Shown: piece after piece, positions 43,784 through 52,045 of the stretch
How the letters are laid out: the number at the start of each line of letters is the position of its first letter
How positions within the stretch are numbered: the stretch's first letter is position 1
The notes under the pieces: model-generated
The model's input: the letters and a program-made list of their open reading frames with translations, nothing else
Databases searched by the model: none
What the model was told of the DNA's origin: nothing
Translations under genes and position numbers: made by a program
Source of the DNA: Gracilimonas sp965227785
Lineage (GTDB): Bacteria > Bacteroidota > Rhodothermia > Balneolales > Balneolaceae
NCBI RefSeq assembly: GCF_965227785.1
Contig: NZ_OZ245785.1
Span: 1,488,001-1,552,000, forward strand
Reading direction: 5' to 3'
Length of the DNA: 64,000 bases

Positions 43784-46309
43784 TTAATCGTCACCATCTA
43801 AAATATCTTCAACTCTCGTTTGTGCGTCTTCAAGATGCACACGGGTTGATCGATCAAATCCGCCACTTCTGAGTGCACGAGCAATATCTCGGTTCAGAAT
43901 TGTAAGCTGATTTCGAACGATGGGTCGGATATCAGACTGACTTACATCAACCTGGGTCCAGCCAAGAAACTGTCTCCATTGAGCAGGAATATTTGGAAGC
44001 TCATTGGTCATCAGTGATTCCATCTGTTCGATGTAAGCACGCTGCAGGTTTCTGCGGTGTACGTCAATATTTTCGTTTGCACGTACTTCGGTGAAGATGC
44101 CGTTTCGCAGGTCATCCATCATTTCAAAAGCGGTATAAACATCCCCTGATGAACGTCGTTCAAATTCAATCAAACGAGCAATGCGCTGAGCATCTGCTAC
44201 GCTACCCAGAACATTTTCCTGGTAGTTTCTGAAATTATCGATTGCTGATGCCTGGTTTACACGACTCAGGATTTCATCATCGAATGCCCAGCTCGGAGAA
44301 CTGAATGCATGCTGCTGCAAGAACTCCATAGCTTCACGCTGTGTGGCTTCCGGTACCGGTTCGTAAACCGCACCATCTTGCTCATAAGTTTTATGGTTTT
44401 CATACACACCGCCAATGTTGCTGAGTGCATGGCCCATATAGCGATACCACTGGCTTAGTACATTTCTATACAGTTCATCCAATTCTTCGAAATTTGCTCC
44501 TTCTCGCTCTGTCCAGTCAATCAGGTTCTCAGTAATTACCTGAAGGTTAGCCAGGCCAAGTTCACCGGCCTCCATAGCGTTATTGGTGAGGTCTTCATTC
44601 TGAGAACGAGGATCAATTTTACTTCCGGTCTGTCGGCCATAGAAATAAGCGGGATCGTCCGCTCTTTCAATTGTCCATTCGTTGAGGGTCGCTTCGATTT
44701 CTTCGTCACTCATGTCATCCGGGAACCAGGTATAACCCCATTTAGTCACCCATTTGTCATATTCCCCAACAGCAGGATAGAAGTTGGTAACTCCATCTCC
44801 GGGCTGAGCCACATAGTTGAAACGAGCATAATCCATAATTGACGGTGCGGTTCCGTGAGTTGAGGTAAACTCAGGATCGCGAAGCTGATCTACGGTGTAG
44901 GCATAACTTGAACCCCAGTTGTGTGGGAAGCCGAGGGTGTGACCTACTTCGTGAGCAGATACAAATCGAATCAGTTCACCCATAATTTCATCATCAAATT
45001 CTACACCACGGGCGTCCGGGTTGGCCGCTGCCGTTTGAATGAAGAACCAGTTGCGAAGCAGGTTCATCACGTTGTGATACCAGCCAATGTCACTTTCCAG
45101 AATCTGTCCGCTTCTTGGATCATGAACATGAGGACCATAGGCATTTTGCACAGGAGATGCGAAATAGCGGATTACGGAATAACGCACATCTTCAGGGCTG
45201 AACTCAGGGTCTTCTTCCTTGCTTGGAGGGAGTTTACCCATTATAGCATTTTTGAAACCGGCAGCTTCAAAAGCAACTTGCCAGTCATCCACACCCTGAA
45301 GTAAATATTTTCTCCATTTTTCAGGTGTAGCAGGGTCAACGTAATATATAATTGGATTTTTCGGCTCTACCAGTTCATCACTTTCGCCGTTTAACCAGGC
45401 TACGTAAGCTTCTTTGTCTTTGGGAACCAGTTTCCAGCGGGTAATATCTCGAATCTGCTTCGCTTTTTGAGCATTGTCGGTATACTGGGTTTTTTGGACG
45501 CTAAAAAATCCAACGCGCTGATCATACGAACGAGATCTCATCTCCTCTTCAGGAAGTACAATCATACTGTGATTTAATTCCAGAGAAATGGTTCCGGTCG
45601 ATGAATTTGAAGGCGGGTTGCTCGCATCATATGTAATCAGGTTGCGCGCTTCAATGTTCTTTGGATAACTGTTGATGTGCTCAACAAACGTTCGGCTGCC
45701 ATCAACCCGACGGATTTGGTATTGGCGTCGGTCACCGCTGTCCAATCCTAAAGATGGGATATCATCGGTAAACAGGCTGGTGATTTCAACTACGGAACCG
45801 GTAGAATCTTCGTTCAGTGCAGCTATATCAAATGTTGCAATAATGGGCTCGAAATTTGAGTTTCTTACCGCTTCATAAATCGGCATCGTATCCGAGGCAA
45901 CATTTTCATAAGAAACATGGCGAAGCAAGATTTTATCTTGTTTCTTTTCCCACCGAACAATTTGAGTGTTCAGTTTTTCGCCACCATATCCAAGATTATC
46001 CGCTGTTTTAGCAATTCGACTTACTAACAGCATTTCGCGCTCTAAAAGTGCGTCGGGGATTTCGTAATAATATTTGTCATCCACTTTATGCACGTCAAAC
46101 AGACCTTCATCTGTTTCGGCATCTTTAGTGATGACATCACTGTATTTCTTCATTCCGTTGTCACCGCCGGAGCTGCCACCGCGCATTCCGCGAGTAGGGT
46201 TTTCTGAAGAACTTGCAGCTTTTTCTGCTGTTTTACACCCTGCTAATACAAAGGTAAAACTCAGAAGCAAGACGGCAAGCTTGGTAAAAGTATTTTTTCC
46301 GTAGTTCAT
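43784..46309 (-). CDS. Secreted zinc-dependent metalloprotease (DUF5117/DUF5118 type)
   Basis: 841 residues. The signal peptide ends LVLAGC-like (LSFTFVLAGC), a lipobox with Cys near 24, so it is probably a lipoprotein. The zincin motif HEVGHTLGFPH has H453, E454, H457 and H463. Before it lies a long beta-rich region with VKWEKKQDKILLRHVSYE-like strands, and GVDDWQVAFEAAGFKNAI near residues 340-360. After it comes a helical C-terminal half with SIMDYARFNYVAQPGD. Length and layout match the Bacteroidota DUF5117-zincin-DUF5118 proteins, which digest proteins outside the cell. An intrinsic terminator follows directly. Confidence 0.92.
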   Translation of the reverse strand: MNYGKNTFTKLAVLLLSFTFVLAGCKTAEKAASSSENPTRGMRGGSSGGDNGMKKYSDVITKDAETDEGLFDVHKVDDKYYYEIPDALLEREMLLVSRIAKTADNLGYGGEKLNTQIVRWEKKQDKILLRHVSYENVASDTMPIYEAVRNSNFEPIIATFDIAALNEDSTGSVVEITSLFTDDIPSLGLDSGDRRQYQIRRVDGSRTFVEHINSYPKNIEARNLITYDASNPPSNSSTGTISLELNHSMIVLPEEEMRSRSYDQRVGFFSVQKTQYTDNAQKAKQIRDITRWKLVPKDKEAYVAWLNGESDELVEPKNPIIYYVDPATPEKWRKYLLQGVDDWQVAFEAAGFKNAIMGKLPPSKEEDPEFSPEDVRYSVIRYFASPVQNAYGPHVHDPRSGQILESDIGWYHNVMNLLRNWFFIQTAAANPDARGVEFDDEIMGELIRFVSAHEVGHTLGFPHNWGSSYAYTVDQLRDPEFTSTHGTAPSIMDYARFNYVAQPGDGVTNFYPAVGEYDKWVTKWGYTWFPDDMSDEEIEATLNEWTIERADDPAYFYGRQTGSKIDPRSQNEDLTNNAMEAGELGLANLQVITENLIDWTEREGANFEELDELYRNVLSQWYRYMGHALSNIGGVYENHKTYEQDGAVYEPVPEATQREAMEFLQQHAFSSPSWAFDDEILSRVNQASAIDNFRNYQENVLGSVADAQRIARLIEFERRSSGDVYTAFEMMDDLRNGIFTEVRANENIDVHRRNLQRAYIEQMESLMTNELPNIPAQWRQFLGWTQVDVSQSDIRPIVRNQLTILNRDIARALRSGGFDRSTRVHLEDAQTRVEDILDGDD

Positions 46310-46424
46310 GATTCCTCGTTAGTTCTTTATTGGTAAATAATCAGATGAGTTAAAGTGAGACTACTTTGCCTGCTAATCAAGTAGTATCAGGCAATTGTTG
46401 TGTAAAAATATTAAAAGAAGCCTC

Positions 46425-47300
46425 TCAGCGCAGGTGTTCCACGAACCAGCCTTCCGTCCACTCCAGTACTTCAGCAAAGGGTTTGGGGAAATCCTGGTCT
46501 TCAAAAGGATGCGCGGCCCCATATGTATGCGTACCGTTGGCAACCAACCGAAGCTCTTTATCCCGAGCTTCGCATGCAATATGAAGCTTTTCTGAGTTTG
46601 TATAAGTAACAGACTCATCATCTCTTCCATGAATAAACAATGTCGGGATTCTTAAATCCTTCACCCGCTCTATTGCTATCACGCGTTCAGCATTGTCCAC
46701 AGAGTCTTCATAAACTACTTTCCCGACCTTCATCTTCTGTCCGGTTCGGCTGTTTTCAATTTCTGTATAGCCCTGCTCTTCCCAATCTTTCTTCATTTCT
46801 TCGGACCAGCGTTCACGGTAATCGGCTACGGCAGACCATGTTACCAAACACTGCACCGGGGCATATTCCACAGCAGCGGCGATGGCTGTTTGCCCGCCAC
46901 GGGAATGACCTAAGAGCCCAATCACATCTGTATTCAAATTGGAATGGTTATCTGTAATCTTTCCTTTTTGCAGCGCATCAATTACGGTACCCACATCCTC
47001 AAGGTCTTGTGAAAATGTTTCTCTTTCGAAAAGCTCCATCTCGGTGAATTCTGTCTTGTTTTCACCGATTCCATTGAGTGAAAAGTTCATAGCTACAACC
47101 CCGTAACCTGCGCGCGCCAGTTCTTCGCAAACATCCGGAAAAGGCCCCCAGTCTTTGAAACCCTTAAATCCGTGCAGAAAAATTATGACCGGAAAGCTGA
47201 GACCGTTTCTTGAAATAGGTGAATACAAATCATAACGGATCGGCAATCCTTCATTAGATTCTACCTGTCCGGATGAAATCGAAATACTGCTAATCTCCAT
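46425..47300 (-). CDS. Alpha/beta hydrolase (dienelactone hydrolase/peptidase-like)
   Basis: 291 residues, no signal peptide. Motifs: the oxyanion segment HGFKGFKDWGPF near residue 45, the nucleophile elbow GHSRGG near 130, an acidic residue in HGRDDESVTY, and a likely catalytic His in GTHTYGAAHPF. The full triad appears present, unlike the hydrolase at 22.1 kb. It likely cleaves an ester or amide; the substrate is not known. It lies 11 bases after the rluB stop on the same strand, so it is in the scpB-rluB operon. Confidence 0.87.
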   Translation of the reverse strand: MEISSISISSGQVESNEGLPIRYDLYSPISRNGLSFPVIIFLHGFKGFKDWGPFPDVCEELARAGYGVVAMNFSLNGIGENKTEFTEMELFERETFSQDLEDVGTVIDALQKGKITDNHSNLNTDVIGLLGHSRGGQTAIAAAVEYAPVQCLVTWSAVADYRERWSEEMKKDWEEQGYTEIENSRTGQKMKVGKVVYEDSVDNAERVIAIERVKDLRIPTLFIHGRDDESVTYTNSEKLHIACEARDKELRLVANGTHTYGAAHPFEDQDFPKPFAEVLEWTEGWFVEHLR

Positions 47301-47311
47301 GTAATATGTGT

Positions 47312-48154
47312 TTATTTACCTTTATTAAAGTCTAATGTCTCAAGCTTAACCAATTTTCGCAGGTTATTAATTTCATTTTGGCGAAGATATCTCCACCTCC
47401 CCATCGGAACATCTTTCAGCGTGAGTCCTGCATACTCTATTCGCTTCAGCTTAGTCACTTCTGTTCCATGAAATTCTACCATACGGCGAATCAGTCGGTT
47501 CCGGCCTTCAAATACCGACATTTCAAACGTATATGGGTCGTCTACAAATTGAGTGATGTTATATCCTTTAGCAACCCCATCTTCCAGTTCAACCCCTTCC
47601 AGGTACTGCTCGAGCTGCCCTTCCGAAAGAGGATTCTCTGTGGAAACCTGATAAGTTTTACGAACTTCATAACTGGGGTGCATTAACCGGTGCGCCAGGT
47701 CTCCATCGTTGGTTAGCACAAGTAAGCCTGTGGTGTTTCTGTCTAATCGGCCCACAGGATAAACCCGGTAACCGGTGGCGTCTTCAATCTGGTCCATCAC
47801 TGTTGTCCGATCTCGGTCGTCATCGGTTGTGGTAATAACATCCTTGGATTTATGCAGCAACAAATATACAAACGGTTCCAAACTCAGGTTTTGGCCATCA
47901 ACCACCACAGAATCTTTCCGCCGAACCTTTGTTCCTAACTCTGTAGTAACTTGTCCATTAACCTGAACCTTACCGGCAGAAATATACTCGTCTGCATCAC
48001 GGCGGGAGCAAAACCCGGCATGGGCTATAAATTTATTTAAGCGGATTTCCTCGTCTTTGGAATAATTCTGATCTGCGGTAGCTGCTTTTTTAGAATCCGC
48101 CTTATTTTTGGGCCTTCTCTTTCCTGATTTATTTCCACCTTTATGGTTGCTCAT
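47312..48154 (-). CDS. rluB: 23S rRNA pseudouridine synthase RluB-type
   Basis: 280 residues. A Lys-rich tail of about 30 residues opens the protein, then an S4 RNA-binding domain (about 37-82: RLNKFIAHAGFCSRRDADEYI). The catalytic core has GRLDRNTTGLLVLTNDGDL with Asp138. FEGRNRLIRRMVEFHG is typical of the RsuA/RluB/E/F group. It makes a pseudouridine in 23S rRNA helix 80-type sites (RluB position 2605 by family). Its ATG overlaps the scpB stop by 4 bases, so it is coupled to scpB. The lysine tail is likely unstructured and binds RNA. Confidence 0.9.
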   Translation of the reverse strand: MSNHKGGNKSGKRRPKNKADSKKAATADQNYSKDEEIRLNKFIAHAGFCSRRDADEYISAGKVQVNGQVTTELGTKVRRKDSVVVDGQNLSLEPFVYLLLHKSKDVITTTDDDRDRTTVMDQIEDATGYRVYPVGRLDRNTTGLLVLTNDGDLAHRLMHPSYEVRKTYQVSTENPLSEGQLEQYLEGVELEDGVAKGYNITQFVDDPYTFEMSVFEGRNRLIRRMVEFHGTEVTKLKRIEYAGLTLKDVPMGRWRYLRQNEINNLRKLVKLETLDFNKGK

Positions 48155-48948
48155 TCTTCCTCGTTAGTTGCTCTTTCTTCATTATCATTTTCTGGCTGAG
48201 CCTGTTCTTCCTCAACCTCTTTCTGTTCTTCCGATTCTCTGGCTGCCTTCTTTTCCTGGTATTCAGTCAGCAGCTCTTCCGCTACATCTTCTTTAGTTAC
48301 TTCTTCATCGTCATCGTTCATTTCCTCCATCATAAGCTGGCGCTCCATCAATAACTGACGATGCTCGGCCATGTCATCATCTTTCAGAATTTCGTCGATC
48401 TCGCGTGGTTTCGGTAATTCATCCACCGAGTTAATCCCGAAATGACGAAGAAAATGCTTTGTAGTTCTGTATAAAAGCGGCTTTCCGGGACTATCCGCTC
48501 GTCCGGAAACCTCAATCAATGCCTTCTCCATCAGCTGACGTAAGATGTATCCGGAGTCAACTCCACGGATTTGATCCACTTCCGGCTTGGTAATAGGCTG
48601 GCGATAAGCCACAATGGCAAGCGATTCAATTGCCGACTGCGACAACTTTCGGTAAGCATTTTCGTGCTGGAAGATGCTGAGCCAGTAATGATATTTTTTC
48701 TGAGTGACGAACGTATAACCTCCGCCCAAAGCCTGGATTCGAAAGCTCAGGCCATTTTCATCGTACCGTTCGTTCAGTTTGTCAACAAAGTCAGAAACCG
48801 TCTCTTCGGTAATTTCAATCTGTTCTTCGTTATCAACAATGATTTCCCGGATTTTCGAACCGGGAATTGGCTCCTCACTGGCAAAAATCAGTGCTTCAAT
48901 CACCGATGAAAGCCGGGTGCCATCAATAAATTCATAATCGTTTCTCAT
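48151..48948 (-). CDS. scpB: Segregation and condensation protein B
   Basis: 265 residues. Two winged-helix domains cover about 1-180 (ALIFASEEPIPGSKIREII, QSAIESLAIVAYRQPITKPEVDQIRGVDSGYILRQL, the latter being the strongest ScpB landmark). A low-complexity acidic tail follows (about 190-265). ScpB binds ScpA and SMC in the condensin complex for chromosome segregation. scpA is not in the window. First gene of an operon with rluB and an alpha/beta hydrolase; a bipartite promoter is visible upstream. Confidence 0.94.
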   Translation of the reverse strand: MRNDYEFIDGTRLSSVIEALIFASEEPIPGSKIREIIVDNEEQIEITEETVSDFVDKLNERYDENGLSFRIQALGGGYTFVTQKKYHYWLSIFQHENAYRKLSQSAIESLAIVAYRQPITKPEVDQIRGVDSGYILRQLMEKALIEVSGRADSPGKPLLYRTTKHFLRHFGINSVDELPKPREIDEILKDDDMAEHRQLLMERQLMMEEMNDDDEEVTKEDVAEELLTEYQEKKAARESEEQKEVEEEQAQPENDNEERATNEEE

Positions 48949-48987
48949 GTAAAAATCATTCTATTCAGGCTGGAACCTATCAAGGCA

Positions 48988-49020
48988 CAAACTTACACAA
49001 AGTGTAGGCCATCAGACAAA
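48988..49020 (-). promoter_or_regulatory. Bipartite promoter of the scpB operon
   Basis: On the minus strand TTTG (49017-49020) and TAAGTTTG (48988-48995) are separated by 21 bases, matching TTTG-N19-21-TAnnTTTG exactly. The -7 box ends 39 bases before the scpB ATG. This is the clearest two-part promoter in the window. Confidence 0.6.
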
Positions 49021-49050
49021 ATTAAATTTACTATTCTAAGTGGTAACTTT

Positions 49051-50046
49051 TTATTCGCTTTCTTCAACAATAAAGAACCCGTCTTCGCCTTGTTGCTGAT
49101 ACAGTGGCATCAATATAAAACCATCTCTTTGAGCCAGAATTTTACCGTGGCGGTCGTTTGCCAACCATTGGCCTTTTTCTACTTTATCGAAGTTTTTGAA
49201 GCCGGGACGCATCTCGAAGTTGTCTTCCGGTTCTATGATGTGCTTATACAAAAACTCTACTTTATGGGGGAGTGTCTGAGTTTGCTTGCTCAGGTAATCG
49301 TAATAACGGGTAAAGTCCTCAATACTGGATGCTGAAATACAACCTGCTGCCACCAATAAGCATAAAATACCGGCGGAGGCATTATCTTCTGCATTCTCGC
49401 TGAAATGCTGACCTGTTTCGAAGGCGAAACCGATATTCCCGGTGTTCTGTATATACTTTAAGGCGGTTCCATGCAGCGCTTTTTCAATTCCAAAAATCAG
49501 TGGCACTCTTAATTGTGCCAACAGCTCAATATTTTCTTCATCTCTGGTTGAGATTACAAACAAACCGCTTTCAGCTGAAAAACTATGGAGATCAACTAAG
49601 ATAACGGGCTGTTCCTGATCTTCATTAAGAATGATTGGATCTATAATTTCCAGCAGCTTTTTAGTTTCTCTTCGCTCGGCCGTTTTCAGTTCACTGATGG
49701 GTGTGCGGCGAATTTTGTCTAAAATTGATGTAAACCAAATACGGTTCATGTCTTCATCGATAAACCGTTTTCTTTGCTGAAGAGCTTCAATATTTCCAAT
49801 CAGTCCCAAAAACCTGCCCTTAAAAGCTCCTTTCTTCGATTCCAACTTTTCAATGATATGACGGATGGCTTCAATACCGGTGGGTTCATTTCCGTGAATC
49901 CCGGCAAGCGCTATTACAGTTGGTCCGGCTTCTGCTCCATTTAAATCACCTATAATCCTATCTGAATAATCGATTTCAGGGCTATAAGTTTCCTCTTTAA
50001 TCTCCACGTTGTCGTTAATCTTTTTCGTTGTCTTTGTTCTTATCAT
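49051..50046 (-). CDS. Succinylglutamate desuccinylase/aspartoacylase-family protein
   Basis: 331 residues. The M14-like zinc site is clear: GIHGNEPTGIEA near residues 49-60 (His and Glu ligands) and a later His in VDLHSFSAESG. The fold hydrolyses amide bonds of acylated amino acids. The listed ATG overlaps the upstream gene's 3' end by 32 bases; a GTG at 50007, 7 bases after that stop, is an alternative. The overlap and the shared strand tie it to the GCS2-CBS gene. Such desuccinylase-like proteins are also found beside glutamate ligases that build or trim glutamyl peptides. Confidence 0.85.
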   Translation of the reverse strand: MIRTKTTKKINDNVEIKEETYSPEIDYSDRIIGDLNGAEAGPTVIALAGIHGNEPTGIEAIRHIIEKLESKKGAFKGRFLGLIGNIEALQQRKRFIDEDMNRIWFTSILDKIRRTPISELKTAERRETKKLLEIIDPIILNEDQEQPVILVDLHSFSAESGLFVISTRDEENIELLAQLRVPLIFGIEKALHGTALKYIQNTGNIGFAFETGQHFSENAEDNASAGILCLLVAAGCISASSIEDFTRYYDYLSKQTQTLPHKVEFLYKHIIEPEDNFEMRPGFKNFDKVEKGQWLANDRHGKILAQRDGFILMPLYQQQGEDGFFIVEESE

Positions 50047-51958
50047 TTGCCAAAACCTGAAGCAACCGGCGTGTAATGTTCATGAAGTTATCTTCCGTTA
50101 TTACACCTACCAGACGGCTGTTTTTTACAACCGGCAGGCACCCTATTTTTTGATCCTGCATAATTTCCATCGCTTCCATAATGGATGCCTCAGGATGAAT
50201 GGTAACCGGATTTTGCTCCATAATATCATCTACTGTTTGATTAATGGAAGCTTCTTCATCATCATTCACCACTTTAGTGTATTCTCTCAACACTTTTCTC
50301 ATAGTGATAAGTCCAACAAGGTGCTTCTGATCATCCTCTACGGGTACATATCGGATTCTTCTCCAGTCCAGTAAATTGGCTACAAATTCCAGGATATCAT
50401 CTTTTCGCACAGTAAATAGATCCGTGGTCATGAACTCTTCAACCATCAGGCTCGATGGTTTCCAGTGTTCCATATCTTCTATTTTCGCCAGTCCCCATTT
50501 ATGAGCAGGCTCACCTTTCTTTTGGTTTTTAATCATGGCGTTGGTGATAGCCGACAGTGTTTGTTCCCGATTTCCTTTCTTAATCAGGTTCCCGTACGAC
50601 TTAACCACCCAATATGATCCGGTTTGGGCCGATTCTACCCGATCTTCAATAACTCCCAGGTAGGTATCTATATCAGCTTTGTTGATGTCTGCTTTTTGAA
50701 GGCCATTCTTTGCAATTGGCAGCAGTTCATCTTTGATAAGATCAACCGCTGTAATCTTGCGGTCTTTTGTCCAAACAAACTTGGTATCCAGTCCAAGTTT
50801 TGATGCAGCAAAGAAATTCATACGTGCATCATCAAAATCCAATTCCTGTGTGATATCCGGATATTCATCTTCGAAGCCATTTAAAAGTCCAAGCCAGAAA
50901 GCTGCATTAGCCACTTCATCAACCACCGTTGGACCTGAAGGAAAAATCCTGTTTTCAATGCGAAGGTGCGGTTTTCCGTTGCCTACTCCATAACAAGGCC
51001 GGTTCCATCGATATACAGAAGAGTTATGCACGTTTAGTGCCATCAACTTTGGGGCTGTTCCTTCTTTCAACATCTGCTCCACCTCTTCCTCCACTTCAGC
51101 ACTCAACATAACCCGGTATCGGGATATATCTTCCTTATAAATATCGAGGATACTGTCTTCCAGCCATTGGTTTCCAAATGTCACACGTGGACTTGAATCC
51201 CGAAGGTGTTCACCCACCTGCCGGGTATCGATAGATTGATGAAAAAGGGCCACTCGGGTTTCAGCCCAAAGGCGTTTTCCGAATAAAACAGGGGAATTTA
51301 CTGCACAAGCTAAAACAGGGGCCGTGACCGCCTGGGCTATATTATACCGGTTCACAAACTCATCCGGCTTAACCTGCAAATGCACCTGAAAACCGGTATT
51401 GCAAGCTTCCAGCAAAGGGGAATCAAATTTCATCAGTAGTTCATCCATCCCCTGAATGCGAAGCTCAAATTCTTTACCCCTTAGTCTATTAATCGCTTCA
51501 CAAAGGGCTTCGTACCGCTGGAGCGGAGTCAAATTTTTGATATCGACATCCATCTTTCGGATAGTTGGCAAAATACCCGTAAGCAAAATATCGCCCCCCA
51601 TCTCTCTAACCACTCCCCGAACACGTTCCACATCCTTATGAAGGTCATGCTCCATCTGGGAGAGACTGTTGCCGGTAAACTCCAGCGGATCCATGTTTAT
51701 TTCGAGATTGAACCGGGCAAATTCTGTGGTGTAATTTCCCTCCCCCAGTGCATCCAAAACCTCCATCGACTTTGAAAACACTTTACCGTGAGAATCAACC
51801 ATGCACAATTCCTGTTCGGCTCCGATTCTGATGGTATCGGTTTCAAACCAGTCGTTTTCAAGCATGGTTTTCAGGGCCCGCATATCGCGGAACACATGCT
51901 TCATAAATTTTTGCACCTGTTCGTTGTCGTCTGCAAGCTTTACGCGCTCTTCTCCCAT
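50015..51958 (-). CDS. GCS2-type glutamate-cysteine ligase-like protein fused to two CBS domains
   Basis: 647 residues. Residues about 35-450 form a GCS2 (YbdK-like) carboxylate-amine ligase core: IRIGAEQELCMVD near 47-59, FNLEINMDP near 103, FQVHLQVKPDEF, HLRIENRIFPSGPT. Residues about 510-640 are a tandem CBS pair (FMTTDLFTVRKDDILEFV, LVGLITMRKVL; IMEQNPVTIHPEASIMEAM, LVGVITEDNFM). GCS2 enzymes join glutamate to an amine or thiol; CBS pairs sense adenine nucleotides. The fusion suggests energy-regulated ligation. It is the first gene of a two-gene operon with the aspartoacylase-like gene. The acceptor substrate is unknown. Confidence 0.87.
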   Translation of the reverse strand: MGEERVKLADDNEQVQKFMKHVFRDMRALKTMLENDWFETDTIRIGAEQELCMVDSHGKVFSKSMEVLDALGEGNYTTEFARFNLEINMDPLEFTGNSLSQMEHDLHKDVERVRGVVREMGGDILLTGILPTIRKMDVDIKNLTPLQRYEALCEAINRLRGKEFELRIQGMDELLMKFDSPLLEACNTGFQVHLQVKPDEFVNRYNIAQAVTAPVLACAVNSPVLFGKRLWAETRVALFHQSIDTRQVGEHLRDSSPRVTFGNQWLEDSILDIYKEDISRYRVMLSAEVEEEVEQMLKEGTAPKLMALNVHNSSVYRWNRPCYGVGNGKPHLRIENRIFPSGPTVVDEVANAAFWLGLLNGFEDEYPDITQELDFDDARMNFFAASKLGLDTKFVWTKDRKITAVDLIKDELLPIAKNGLQKADINKADIDTYLGVIEDRVESAQTGSYWVVKSYGNLIKKGNREQTLSAITNAMIKNQKKGEPAHKWGLAKIEDMEHWKPSSLMVEEFMTTDLFTVRKDDILEFVANLLDWRRIRYVPVEDDQKHLVGLITMRKVLREYTKVVNDDEEASINQTVDDIMEQNPVTIHPEASIMEAMEIMQDQKIGCLPVVKNSRLVGVITEDNFMNITRRLLQVLANDKNKDNEKD

Positions 51959-52045
51959 AGTCTGTTCAGTTAGATGGGTTGAATTTCATTCACCCCTAAA
52001 TACCGACTTTGCGTACCCTTTTGCAAGTTTTTTGGGTCAGCTTTT

